Of a stretch of DNA of 64,000 nt, positions 1 to 10,288 are shown in pieces; position 1 is the stretch's first letter, and each line of letters opens with the position of its first letter. The DNA lies in assembly GCA_022570795.1 (NCBI GenBank), contig JAKUDP010000023.1, forward strand, positions 806,001 through 870,000. Direction: 5' to 3'. The translations under genes and the position numbers were made by a program. The notes beneath the pieces were generated by a model, which was not told where the DNA came from, made no database searches, and saw only the letters and a program-made list of their open reading frames with translations. Source of the stretch: Sphaerulina vaccinii. Its lineage: Eukaryota > Ascomycota > Dothideomycetes > Mycosphaerellales > Mycosphaerellaceae.

Positions 1-1
1 A

Positions 2-109
2 CTTTGCATAACACAGTTCGACAGCATCCCAGTCAACGTTGTCGCCGTCCAGCAACAGCAGACCATCGAGCGACCACGCCGCTTCAACGACCGCCCAGCC
101 CGCGCATAA
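2..109 (+). CDS. Possible 3' end of a gene cut by the window edge
   Basis: Frame 2 is open from the window start to a TAA at 107-109. It reads as a protein-like tail that includes VNVVAVQQQQTIERPRRF. The other two plus frames over the same bases read less like protein. No start or splice site is visible, so this can only be a final exon or the end of a gene that lies mostly outside the window. I do not recognise the family. The support is residue composition alone. Confidence 0.25.
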   Translation, partial: LCITQFDSIPVNVVAVQQQQTIERPRRFNDRPARA

Positions 110-2204
110 GTCATGAACACCATGGCTTTCGGTTACTGCTAGGACGACTGTTCACGACAAAAAGAGTTTGGAGGGTTACAACACAGGGCGTTGGCGTTCT
201 ACTGCGGACTCGAATCTGCTACGATACCCATGCCTTAGCTACTTTAGCTACAGCGTTCTCTTTTGAGGCGCAAAATGGAGCAACTTCCTCCAACCCAGGT
301 GTCGCTGAGTCTGCTGTAATGGCGACGAAGCTTGACGGCCACACTTCCCCTTCCCACTTTCCACGTTTCCTAGACGTCGTAATGTCGGCACCATGCTGTG
401 CTGTCGCTGTCAGGCTTGTGCTTCTAGAGTGCGTGGTGGCTCGCTCGATCTCAAAATCGTGCGCGCCGATGAATACTATTCAGTGATGATCGCCGCATAC
501 CATCTTTCTCTTCTCACAGAAAGTGTGTACATCTTTCATATGATGCCGCAGCGCTGTGATGCACGATAACACATCCAAGGTAGTCGGTGATCCCTAAGAT
601 GTGCGAGACATACAACATGCGTGGTAGCTCAATGGACTGAAGAGAACAACGTAAGTTGACTGGACTTTTCCTGCTCGATAGTCTTCCGCGTCCTTATCTT
701 AACGCAGTCTGGAGCCATCCATGTCCCTGTGCCCCTCCGACAAGCTCATGGATACTGTGGAACAGAAGACTGTTACTCAAAGGACGAACCAAGATGGAAT
801 CTTTGACATACAAATCTCCCATCGACATGCATCTGACATGGCATCAAGCGAATGCGCTTTATTCGATCAATTATGCTGGACATTCCATGCCGCGGCTGCT
901 GACCACGATAACAGAGGCGGATGCTCAGGAGTGACATAAAGCTCGATCGAAGCAGAGAGCGTTGACAAGATCCAGATCAGACCAAGCATGTCAAGACAGA
1001 CACGCTGCACATCCGCAAACGCCACCCTCATGCAATATCCCATGAAAGTCGAAGCGCTATGGCAAAAAGCTCGAGGACAGTCCGCATCGGATAGCCTCAA
1101 ACCCTCTAAAGACACATACCATTGTCATATTATCGTCGTACCAGAATCCACGACGACGAGCGCAAAGGCTTGACCTTTCTGGGTCAGATCTGCACTTTCT
1201 GGGAGACTTGCTGTCACACAAAATCTCGCGGTTCTTGGACTGACTGCGGCAACAAGATCAGAGTCAGAGCGCACTGAGAAAGCGCAGCGTCAACAGAGAT
1301 ACTTGATGACCTGGCCTCGATCGACGAGATAATCTAGCCTAGTCCTTGCTGACGCCAGGCACAGTACTCCTTGTGCGGTGGCCCTCAAGCGGTAGCACAG
1401 ACGAGCCCTTCCCAGAACTCCGAGATGTGTCTGTCAAATGAAACGAAGCAGAGTGGGTCTCATTGAAGAGCGTTCACTACTTTACCACACTCCGTATCTT
1501 TAGGCAGTGGCCTGCATAGCGGCGTAACTGGAACTCCTCGGACTACAGGATCTCCGGCCTCTCGCGTTGTCAACAATCTCGACGCGGACGTAGTGCCCAA
1601 GGACCGTGCTTCATTGGAGGACCTGGGGGACCAGACGCTGCACCAAATAAAGCTCTCGTCGGCTTCACACAAGGGCTCCCGTACGAAGTGGGTGACCCAA
1701 TAGGGTTCCCGAAGATGAGAAGAGTAGAAATTCAGACTTTGGTCGACATTGCCACGTGTCATTCAGAAGCTGGGACGAGAAGAACGGTAGCTTTGCGTGT
1801 GCCCCGAGAAGTATATACTTCCACCGCCCACCATTAATTTCACACATGGTCAGCCGGAGGAGTCGTACAACCTGGGTCAATGTGAGGACGTCAGAAATTT
1901 CTGCTTCGCCTCCTCGACTATATTATACCTGATACGGTCTACCTGGAGAGGATACCCGCAAGTTCTCTCAACTGGTCCAAGCTACCCACACAGCGTCTTT
2001 AGTACATCATCAAGCCAGACTGTACATACGTGGAACCATCTGTAGGCTCGAGCTGATCTTCGCGGCACCGAAGTGCAAGGAGCCCCGCCGCGAGAATAGA
2101 CTGCGAAATTTATCGTGAGCACAAGACATTGATACGAGAACCAGATACGCCAACAGGCCCCTGCGATATATTGAAAGTGTACTCATAATACGCGCCCTTT
2201 CAGC
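110..2204. other. Intergenic, no gene recognised
   Basis: Only short overlapping open frames on both strands occur here. None has recognisable domain content, a convincing start context or splice signals. Base composition is like the flanking unique DNA and there is no sign of RIP. An unrecognised multi-exon gene cannot be excluded. Confidence 0.5.
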
Positions 2205-3368
2205 ATGGAGCACGAGGCACCTATGCTCGAAGGTGACCGCCTGCCGCCAGACTGGTACCCAAAATACGGCAAACGTCTACAGCAAGAATACATCAATCTC
2301 TTTTGGGGAGATTTGCCTGGTGAACACGGATCCTACATTACTGGCAGATATGCGCATGGTAGCAAGATCAAGCAGAACATTCTGAGTGGTGACCTACCCA
2401 AACAGTCAGAGTACAACGCTCGCCTGCGTCCTAGCAACACGATCGCCATGCTCTACCTTACCCAATGTGCTCCTCCTTACTCGGAATGGAAAGCAGTTGC
2501 ACGTGAGTTTCCCGTAGAGTCGTGGATGGATACTGTTTACACCACTTGGGCGCGGGGCTGCGACTTCCGCCGGGAGAGACACGACGCCCGCTTCGTGCTG
2601 GAACCGTTGCAGTTCTCCCTCTCGGATGAGGCGTGTATGCGTACGTGGATCGGACTTGGAAAGCCATCGCGTCCTCCACCACTCCAGCATATAGAGCGCC
2701 TGATCCGATGGCACGTTCAGCATTGTGACATGCTTCAAGCTCGTGCGGCGAGCCCAGTGTCTGCCAGCGAGGACAGAAGAATAGAAGCAGGGTGGCCTGA
2801 AGATGGGATGAGCATTGCTGGACGAGCAATTGCACACCATTCCATGATCAACCCTATATCTTGGGCGGTCCTAGTCGTCGGAAGAGAAGCGATGGTCCAA
2901 GGTACGCCTGTGCTTCTGATCTTGACTGGACACTACGGCAAGATGCACTCTGAGCGGCCAACATTCGACAGTATTGCTCCGGAAGAGATAATCTCGCGAA
3001 GATGCGAGAATATCATCGAAGTCTCGTTGGAGACTGCAGTCGTCTACTTGCATCGTCTTGACAGGCAAGAAGAAGATGCTAACTCTGCACTACGAGCAAA
3101 GAACGATGAGCGGCGCGAAGCTATCTATGAAGACATCCGGAGCAAAGCTCGCCGTGAAGTGGAGGAGCTGCGTACAGATGAACGGCTTGAGGGCACCGAT
3201 TTCGTCATACCTTGGAGGGAGCTTGTCGCAGATGTGCGCTCCCTTGATGCTTTGTCGAGCACTACGGAGCTGCGAACCCATCTGCAAGCTTGGCCCGCGG
3301 AGGAAGATGAGGAGGACTATGTGTTTGTGAGTCAACATATGGTGGGTACCGCCACGAGTCTTGAATAG
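2205..3368 (+). CDS. Hypothetical protein, 387 aa
   Basis: A single uninterrupted frame runs from ATG at 2205 to TAG. The protein is acidic and soluble-looking, with no signal peptide or membrane segment. Residues about 290-345 are rich in charged residues (around DRQEEDANSALRAKNDERRE) and probably form a helix or short coiled coil. The C-terminus has an acidic stretch (AEEDEEDY) just before the end. I recognise no domain. The length of the frame, the balanced composition and the absence of competing long frames argue that it is real. Its neighbours are unannotated DNA on both sides, so context gives no hint of function. Confidence 0.6.
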   Translation: MEHEAPMLEGDRLPPDWYPKYGKRLQQEYINLFWGDLPGEHGSYITGRYAHGSKIKQNILSGDLPKQSEYNARLRPSNTIAMLYLTQCAPPYSEWKAVAREFPVESWMDTVYTTWARGCDFRRERHDARFVLEPLQFSLSDEACMRTWIGLGKPSRPPPLQHIERLIRWHVQHCDMLQARAASPVSASEDRRIEAGWPEDGMSIAGRAIAHHSMINPISWAVLVVGREAMVQGTPVLLILTGHYGKMHSERPTFDSIAPEEIISRRCENIIEVSLETAVVYLHRLDRQEEDANSALRAKNDERREAIYEDIRSKARREVEELRTDERLEGTDFVIPWRELVADVRSLDALSSTTELRTHLQAWPAEEDEEDYVFVSQHMVGTATSLE

Positions 3369-5474
3369 AGCGGCGATCTGTCACCCTCGATATATGGGGA
3401 ATCACTGCCGGATCCCTCAAGCCAGATCGAAGCACATGTGCCAGTGGAACTTGAATTCACACTACAAGACAGTGACTCGCTTGACCATCTCTGGACCGAG
3501 CCTTACGCATATTCCGTGGAGAGCCTGGACGCCATTGAGCGTTCCAAACACCATGGCAAAGTGCGGCCACCGAATCACCACGGACTCGCTTGAGCCCCAA
3601 GTAAATTCAAGCACCGAACGTGTCACGGCGCTGGTGACTTGATACTGCCGGATCTGATTGGTCTCTCGTATGCCATTTTGTGCGTCCCGAAGACCATAGC
3701 GAAGTGCAAGCTAAGCTTGTCCTTACTACAACCAAGTGACTCTGCAAATGCAACGCAATCTCGATGGGGCTCGGTCTGCATATTCTTTGCCGCAGTCGGC
3801 TCGAGCTTGGTGAGACGTGGAGAACAGATCAGGAAGTATCTCTGATAACGCGCAAGGTCTATCGACACGTCTGGACTGTGACCTTGTTGCCGCAGTCAAC
3901 TTAAGAACAGCGAAGTATCGAACATGCGACATTTGGTATCTCTGGAAGTGCGGATCTGAGTTAGACAGTTCAGCCTTTGCACTCGTCATCGTAGAGCCTC
4001 GTAAGATATTGAGGATAGGATAGAAAGTATCTCTAGAAATGTAAGACCCTTCGGGTGCGATCTGTCTTCGAGCTTGTTGCCGTAGTAGCCTCGATCCTGG
4101 TGGGATGTCCGGGATAGAGAGCTTAAGATGAAGTTGCCTTTACGGGCATGCCTCGTCTCTGCCTCCAGACAGTTGATCTGATATGGATCTTGATGTGCCA
4201 GTCGAAGCCATCTGCTTCTAATGAGCACCAGTACATTCTATCATCGTGTTGGGCAGCCGCAGCAGTGCGATATGCAGCAGAGTCTCGAAGATCAAGCGGA
4301 GAGAAGCGAAGTGAAAGCAAGGTTGCACCTGCATCTAGAGCACTTTGTATACGATTTCAGGACGTAGATGTGTAGTTCCACACAGCCAACTTTACCACAT
4401 CTGCCGTGCTGATACAAATTACACCAGCTCTAAAAGACCATTGCGACACTGACCACGAGATCTTCACTCACTTCTTTCAAGCGCTTCTCCCGCTCACGAC
4501 GAGCGCAATACCTGCGTGGCACTGGAGGACAATTAGCGTATTCACAAGCATGACGAGATAACGAGCATGCGTCTTACGCTTTCAATAAGCTCTCGCGGTC
4601 AATCTCTGTGGCGATTCAGCGCGAATACCGGTCCAGGAGACACTACTCCGACTTTCGTATAATGACCCCGCTTGTCTTGGCTACAGATTCCTGATCCTGA
4701 GGTATCTTGCGTTGTCCTTGTCTTCCGCGTATAGTACCTCATGTGACTAGTGATCCTTGCATTCCTTGCATAGACACAATCAGAATCGTATGCTGTCGAA
4801 ACCCGCCTTGATCCTTGGAGGTCGGCGTACTTGACGAAAGTTCTGCGGCTTACCCACTTGGACTTGGTTCATGAGAGGCGTCTTATGCACAAGCCGTCTG
4901 TTATGAGATAGCACGTATCATGAACGGCCGACAACAGCAAAGTCGTGGTTCGGGATGTATTGAGTTACGCTTTTGGGGGTTCTGCCGGGCCTGGACTGAA
5001 ATGGATGAAGTATTCCTTCGAGAACCGAAACATCATGGGTATGTCCTTCGTGGACGTTGCGGCAGCGAGATAAGATGCGCAGTTTGTCTAGGTTCAGAGC
5101 CTTCCAGTGCAGCTCTAATATGATGGATTCATCTTCTTGTTGTTGCTTCACGAGGAGTTGGTGCTCGCTGTAACTTGTGCTCCGCGTGCTTGACGCAGTG
5201 TGAGACCAATTCACTCTGCGCTACCTTACTTCCCTTCGCTACTCACAGCTCTCTGAATCGACGACGTTGTTTGTTGTTTATGTTGAGGATGATGTTGGTG
5301 TCGTGGTCGATGTTGTTTGATGAGAGAGAGGCTGCTTTCCCCGGAACGCACCCGCTGCTCGTTTGATTGATTGTGACGCAGCTTCGTGGCGGTGTGAAGT
5401 CGGATTTTGCATGCCCTTCGCATCTGAACTCAAGCGGCATTCAGACCGTGCTCCTCCCCTAGCTTCAAGATGGG
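3369..5474. other. Intergenic with degenerate short repeats
   Basis: No gene is recognised. Between about 3,780 and 4,110 there are three diverged copies of a unit built around TTGCCGCAGTC (near 3,788, 3,890 and 4,077). A shared GTATCTCT motif occurs near 3,836, 3,938 and 4,027. The first and third copies also share a segment related to CTCGAGCTTGGTGAGACGT. The rest of the stretch shows only small frames. Confidence 0.35.
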
Positions 5475-6194
5475 TTAGAAATTCACCGCCCGTTTGGTCC
5501 ATACGGACGTACTAGGTACGGTGGTCCTAACCACCCCAAGACAGCGTAGGATCGCTGGAGGTCCCTGTTCTGTCATCCGGGTCTTCGTGATGCAATGTCG
5601 CCAGATCTGCCTCAACGACTTTACGCCGTTAGGCGAGCAATGGTCGGCACCGTACTGCTTATATGCCCAAAACAACAGGTTGTTGGTGAACAACTTATCC
5701 GAACTGGGTTTGACTCTGTTGAACCGTTCTCTGTTGTCCAGCACTATCAGTAGACCTTTTGATGGGTCGACAAACATTTCGACCACATATTCTTTTTTCT
5801 TGGGACACTTCTGCGGTATGACTCGGACTGCTTGACCCTCGCCGACGACATAAGCTCCATTCGATACACTTGCGGTCTTTTGCAAGTCTTTCCTCCCTCT
5901 CTCCCTATCCTCATGCTTGAACTTTTGCAGAGGGTCTGCAACAAGCGCCAGATCGTATGCTCGATCCCATCGAGTCTTTGTGTCAACATCCGCCCCTCTC
6001 TTCTTCAGCACTTCCTCCAACTCTGAAGTCAGGCTACGAGCCTGGTCCACAAAATGTCTTGTCAAGAGCTGGGCTTGACTTGCGGTCTGCTTCGGTCGAT
6101 CAGCTCGTTCGTGTCCTGGTTCCTCAGCTTTCTCGTCCTCTCTCACGCTCCAGGCTTGGAGCTCGTCCTCAATCAACCTCTCAGCCGACGCCAT
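5475..6194 (-). CDS. Hypothetical protein, about 239 aa
   Basis: A single minus-strand frame. I chose the internal ATG at 6194 (MASAERLIEDELQ) as the start; a second in-frame ATG lies 16 codons upstream at 6242. The first 110 residues are highly charged and helix-prone (EDEKAEEPGHERADR, then LTSELEEVLKKRGADVDTK). The middle has an alternating pattern suggesting beta structure (YVVEMFVDPSKGLLIVLDN). No signal peptide, membrane span or known domain is visible. The start overlaps head to head with the 2EXR-like pseudogene beginning at 6193, so the two share a promoter region of zero length or one of the starts is wrong. An intron near the C-terminus is possible. Confidence 0.5.
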   Translation of the reverse strand: MASAERLIEDELQAWSVREDEKAEEPGHERADRPKQTASQAQLLTRHFVDQARSLTSELEEVLKKRGADVDTKTRWDRAYDLALVADPLQKFKHEDRERGRKDLQKTASVSNGAYVVGEGQAVRVIPQKCPKKKEYVVEMFVDPSKGLLIVLDNRERFNRVKPSSDKLFTNNLLFWAYKQYGADHCSPNGVKSLRQIWRHCITKTRMTEQGPPAILRCLGVVRTTVPSTSVWTKRAVNF

Positions 6195-6885
6195 GATCGC
6201 TAGCCTGTTGACGGAGAACGAAACACCCACAAAACACGACATCCAGGGAGGTTACAACACTGTCCCGCACCTACCACTCCACATCCACAGGCAAGGACAT
6301 ATGCCCCCATGGCTCATACTCTACCTGGCGAAGTGTGATCATTGCAGGACCTCCAGGCTTTGCTCCCTGGTACCTGCAATTCTACGTGTATCGAAATCGA
6401 TACACAACGAAGTTATGGAAATTCTGTACAGCAACATGCTTTGGGTGATCAATGTCATTCAGATGTGAACAAATCAGCGAATGTCAAGTACACGACCGGG
6501 GAATATATGGACTGCTCCGGACAGCAAGGCCATATTCATGCAGTGAATCAGTCATGTCTTCATCAGGCAGCATATACGGCCTGAGGAGGATATGGTGCAG
6601 AAAGTCCGAGCACTACATTCCCTGATCAGTTGCCTGAACCCACAGCGAAAGTCTACACAGGTCGCCCTCCACTTCACTTCCTTGCACCTGGTCAATGACC
6701 CGCTGTACCCAAGAGAGAAGAAGCAAGAATACAACTGGCATTTATACGAAGTTGAGTTGGCACGCTTGAATCTAGGGAAAAGGCCACACTTCCAAGTAGC
6801 CCAGAATTGGGCAGACTTAGAGGGACATGAAAGGTTGGAAAAACTAGCAGCAAGTCTCGGCGGCGTGGTCAATGACCCGGACTAA
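6193..6885 (+). pseudogene. F-box-like/2EXR-family gene with in-frame stops
   Basis: Frame 1 reads from ATG 6193 to the stop at 6885 but contains TGA at 6466-6468 and 6544-6546. Around residues 65-88 it carries the family hallmark (ILRVSKSIHNEVMEILYSN), which corresponds to the 'R-V-C-K-Q-I-..E...I-L/F-Y' helix that follows the F-box-like N-terminus in fungal 2EXR proteins. After the second stop the same frame continues sensibly (RPEEDMVQKVRALHSLI). Two nonsense codons in one preserved frame suggest recent decay. An unrecognised intron spanning 6,460-6,550 is the alternative. It heads a row of four relatives ending at 11,013. Confidence 0.5.
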
Positions 6886-7020
6886 ATCTACTGGTGAATT
6901 GCTCGTCTTCCGGCATTTCCAAACTACCACGCCGCTTGGTCGATATCGCATCAACGAGTGAAAGCACCGGCAGTATGAGCTTCCAGACTAGCAGTACCAA
7001 ATGACTGCACTAACACACAG

Positions 7021-7695
7021 CAGCTCCGCAACCGTATTTGGAAATTCGTGCTTATTCAAGACGAACCGATTACCGCTCGTTTCCGCGACAAAGACCGCAA
7101 GGCGAGCTCCAAGCCCTTCGTTGGCCTCTTGTTAATATCCAAGCAAGCACAGAGCGAAGGCATCGGCATGTTCTACAGCCTTAACACCTTTCGGTTCGAG
7201 TACGAATACAAGAGCCATAGACCTTCGCCAGACAGATTCACGAACATCTTTGGAAAACACGAGCACTTGGTCAAGCACATCATGGTTACTCCGGAAGTGA
7301 TTGACAGCAGATTTGTCACACAGGGTGAACTACTGCATGAATATATGATCTACTTGGAGAGGTCGCGAGGCCAACTGGAGAGCCTGGAGTTCGAGCTCGA
7401 ATTTGTTTGGAAGACCAGGATGCATGAAGGCTGTACTTGTTCGAAGACTGGAGAAGTGATAGACTTTGAAGGCAATGATAAGCTCGTCATAGACGTATTC
7501 AATATTGAGGTCCCGAGAGCGAAGGCGGCCAGGGACGCACCGGAGAGGCTGAAGAGGATCCTAAACGCCAGACCGAAATTGAATATGCTTGTTACGCTGG
7601 AAAGGTTGGGATTTGAGTGGCCAGACGAGAGAACGAACCGGGATTGCACACTGCGTCGCTGCACGGATTTGACAAGAGCGTTTCCATGGGATTGA
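7021..7695 (+). CDS. F-box-like/2EXR-family protein, 5' end unresolved
   Basis: The frame opens with QLRNRIWKFVLIQDEPI, the family's N-terminal 'L-R-N-x-I-W' motif. It continues through LLISKQAQSEGIGMFYSLNT, the second hallmark, to a stop at 7695. The two intact relatives (10289 and 61317) have a short first exon and a phase-0 intron directly before LRN. Here an acceptor (CTAAC branch then CACAG) precedes 7021. A plausible donor GTATGA lies at 6973, but no ATG occurs in the matching upstream frame before a stop at 6895. Either the first exon lies farther away or the gene has lost its start. Family members are thought to be F-box-like adaptors, but no function has been shown. Confidence 0.5.
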   Translation, partial: QLRNRIWKFVLIQDEPITARFRDKDRKASSKPFVGLLLISKQAQSEGIGMFYSLNTFRFEYEYKSHRPSPDRFTNIFGKHEHLVKHIMVTPEVIDSRFVTQGELLHEYMIYLERSRGQLESLEFELEFVWKTRMHEGCTCSKTGEVIDFEGNDKLVIDVFNIEVPRAKAARDAPERLKRILNARPKLNMLVTLERLGFEWPDERTNRDCTLRRCTDLTRAFPWD

Positions 7696-7904
7696 GCTTC
7701 TGTTCATGACTCCATAGGGACTTCGAGAGCCAGACCTTGTTGAGTGCAAGATGTGAGGTCCCAGTACTTTTGCGTGATGTGAGGTTTGTTGTTGCAATGA
7801 TCCCTGCTCTTTCTTAGCGCGTATTGTTGTGTTCTTCTGAAATCAACCTTGGGTACGACCTTCATCCAACACGACAACATCCACCATCAATACCCTCGAT
7901 CAAC

Positions 7905-9048
7905 ATGGCTCCACATCACGCGCCGCACGTACGCGCACAAGAGAAGAAGCGAATGGCAGATGCGCTACACGTGCAGACGTCAGCTGCGGCCATGACCATG
8001 GAGAAGTCGCCACTGGGCAAACTCTCCGCCGCGGTAAGTAACTCCACGTAGTGATACCTCTACTGACACGCTTCGCAGCTCCGCAATCGCATCTGGGAGT
8101 TGCTTCTTAAACACGAGAGCCCACTCCGCCTCTCCAGGACCGCGTCGACCACCACGGCCACCGCTTCGAGCGCTGCTGCGATTTTGCGGACCTGCAAGCA
8201 AGCGAGACAGGAGTGTCGCGAGATGTTCTGGGTGAACAACACCTTCGTTGTGGATTGTCGCTGGTACGCGGATCCGATGTTTTTCAGAACGAGAAACATG
8301 AACAACGAGCTGCCGGCACTTTGTCGCAAACTTCCTGTCAGGGTGGTCGACAGACAGACAGACGCCAAGCGGGGGTAGTGCTTGATTGATTGGCCGGGAC
8401 GGCTCGTCTGATCGTATCGTCCACAATCGGACCAATTACTGCTTGTCTGTACTATTCGTACTGGCATTAGGCTCTTGGCGCCGGTGCGGCTCGAAAAGTG
8501 GGTCTATACCAATCTCCGAGGCCTCCTCCCACTCTCTACGGCAAGAGGCCAGTACACGCAGACAGACAGACAGACGGCGAGCTTCCGCTTGTTTGTACTG
8601 CCGTTTTCGAGGTCTCCGCTTGATTGTACTACGCTGATCAAACAGTACAGTACGTACTGAGGTGTACTGACCATCGACCACCCTGCTTCCTGTCCGCAAA
8701 ATCATCATCAGCCTGGAAGCCGATTTGAACAATAACACCATGCGACGGTATGATTACATTGACCATTGGTATAAGGACATCAAGACGGCCATCTATCTGC
8801 AGCTCAGCCAGCTTAGGACATCCGCCACTCAAAGCCCAGTGGACGAACTCAAGCTGGGAGTTTGCATCACGTCGATCAATCCTGTCTGGGAGTGTATCGA
8901 GCGACACAACATCGTTGTCGACGCCTTCGACTGGACGCGTACCATGTCGAGGACAAAAGGCGATGCGGCGGAAGTGCTTGCGAGACGATCATCTCACCAC
9001 AAGCTAATGGAGTTGCTTGAGCGTATCGCTTCTTGGTCCAGCCACTAG
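7905..9048 (+). pseudogene. F-box-like/2EXR-family gene split by a hAT-like MITE
   Basis: Exon 1 is 7905-8033; the start could instead be ATG 7998, giving MEKSPLGKLSAA, which matches the paralogue at 10289. The intron is 8034-8078 (45 nt, GTAAGT...CGCAG). Exon 2 begins LRNRIWELLLKHESPL and includes ILRTCKQARQECREMFWVNN. At 8339 a 347-bp element with terminal inverted repeats and an 8-bp duplication interrupts a valine codon. The resulting frame stops at TAG 8376-8378. Downstream of the element the original frame resumes at 8694 (RKIIISLEADLNNN) and runs to 9048. Element plus duplication add 355 bp, a net shift of +1. Removing them joins CRKLPV to RKIIIS, matching GRPVRKVVVSS in the paralogue. 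The encoded product is therefore truncated near residue 143. Confidence 0.8.
8339..8685. mobile_element. hAT-like MITE, 347 bp, with 8-bp target duplication
   Basis: Left end CAGGGTGGTCGA and right end TCGACCACCCTG are perfect 12-bp inverted repeats. They are flanked by identical 8-bp direct repeats CTTCCTGT at 8331-8338 and 8686-8693. Eight-bp target duplications and CAGGG-type ends are typical of the hAT superfamily. There is no transposase, so it is non-autonomous. The interior holds two (CAGA)n runs near 8,350 and 8,560. It also holds four copies of a GCTTG(A/T)(T/C)TG(T/A) motif near 8,379, 8,441, 8,588 and 8,617, which resemble hAT subterminal transposase-binding repeats. The intact ends and duplication suggest a fairly recent insertion. 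Confidence 0.85.
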
Positions 9049-9144
9049 GGTGTAGAAACCATCCGCCGATGGTATTCTGATCAGAGCGGCTCATCGAGAA
9101 CATCGTAGCATTACGATAGACTGAACTGAACTGAACAATTGATC

Positions 9145-9193
9145 GATTTGTGTTGAAGGTCAGGTCTTAAGTACCCGACCTTCAACACGAATC
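9145..9193. repeat. Near-perfect palindrome, arms of 24-25 nt
   Basis: The left arm (9145-9168) and the inverted right arm (9169-9193) match except for two substitutions and one indel near the centre, which is CTTAAG. The core arm is GTGTTGAAGGTC. CTGAA repeats flank it on both sides (three copies near 9,120-9,135 and two near 9,202-9,212). It could be a foldback remnant or a transcription-terminating hairpin downstream of the gene ending at 9048. Confidence 0.6.
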
Positions 9194-9506
9194 TATCGGT
9201 TACTGAACTGAATGTCCTAGTGCCTCTTTCATGCGCGAGTAATGTGCCAGTACTGTCCCAGATAACTCAACTGCTGAAAGTGGTAGACTCCGTTGCAAGG
9301 CAGTTCTGCTTTATCCATCTGATTTCCCCCACGTCACTTCAGATGATGCTTGGTCACAGAGAGACGTGCGAGCGATCGCATCACTGGCAAAGCCCCGGCG
9401 TAATTAGCCTGCCTCTCGCAGCAACTGGTAGTGGCCGTGATAAGAGAGGCGAGCTCCTTTCGGTGTTGGAAGACCGTTTCAGGACAGAGAGCATTGATGT
9501 TTTGGC

Positions 9507-9923
9507 TTACAATGGCTGAGTTCTCACCAACTTGCCTTCCACCAAGCATTCGATAGCAGAGACAGCGCGCGCTGACCATTTCTCCATTCCCTCGAGAGGA
9601 AGCGTGGTTGTGAGTTTTGTCTCCACAGAACCCTGGATCTTCTGCTTCACTTCCGCACAAAATGCTTCCCGCTTCTTATGCCCATGTGAAGTGCGCCTGA
9701 AGAAGACCGTGTGGAATAGCGTATAGAGTGACTGGCAAGCATCAGACTCATGGACGCGATAATGGCTTTCGTGGTGTCCAAGTGTCGTAAATGGTGCAGG
9801 TTGAAGCGTCGGCTCGGCTAGCGTGACTACCTCCACGCAGACAATACCGGCATTTAAGCGTCCACCTCTCTGAAATGCGAAGTTTGTGGCATCGCGAGCT
9901 GATTCTGCCGTCGACGTCTTGGT
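9507..9923 (-). CDS. Unidentified coding-like frame without an ATG
   Basis: A minus-strand frame is open from a TGA near 9,927 to TAA at 9507. It reads like protein throughout, e.g. GGRLNAGIVCVEVVTLAEP near the start and KKREAFCAEVKQKIQG in the middle. The only in-frame ATG is late (GMEKW), so a start would have to come from an upstream exon. A possible acceptor is the AAG at the upstream edge. I do not recognise the family. It could be the last exon of a minus-strand gene or a remnant of one. Confidence 0.35.
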   Translation of the reverse strand, partial: TKTSTAESARDATNFAFQRGGRLNAGIVCVEVVTLAEPTLQPAPFTTLGHHESHYRVHESDACQSLYTLFHTVFFRRTSHGHKKREAFCAEVKQKIQGSVETKLTTTLPLEGMEKWSARAVSAIECLVEGKLVRTQPL

Positions 9924-9929
9924 AGCTCA

Positions 9930-10288
9930 TCGTGTGGGGACTTATCTCGCCATCTGTGCCAATCTTCCCTGATTCAGTCTCTTGTCTCTAACAATGCCAG
10001 GTCTGCGTTCGAAATAGCGTAGTCGCTGAGATTCTGCGGAGAAGGATCGCCAAACGCTCAGTATCGCACCATATGCGTCATCGTCCTCCAAGATTGTCTG
10101 TAGACGCCGCATGTATGAATCTCAAGGTGTATGTCGCCCCACAAAGATCCCTGTCAGCTTCACTTGTATTTCTCGCTTAGCGGCTAGCGCCGCGGTCCCC
10201 GTCTTTTCGGTGGTCGTTTTATGAAGCAGAGCAACACACAAAATCTTCTCAACAACACATCAATCTTGCACTCACAAACATCACCATC
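9930..10288. other. Intergenic; promoter of the downstream 2EXR-like gene
   Basis: No coding frame is convincing here. The last 60 bases before ATG 10289 are A/C-rich (AACACACAAAATC, CAACAACACATC), like fungal 5' leaders. Confidence 0.4.

Noticed and set aside
8339..8685. Introner-like element or ordinary intron in the 2EXR-like gene
   Set aside because: Spliceosomal ends are not placed so that the frame would be restored, and the segment has 12-bp inverted ends with an 8-bp flanking duplication, which fits a hAT-type DNA element.
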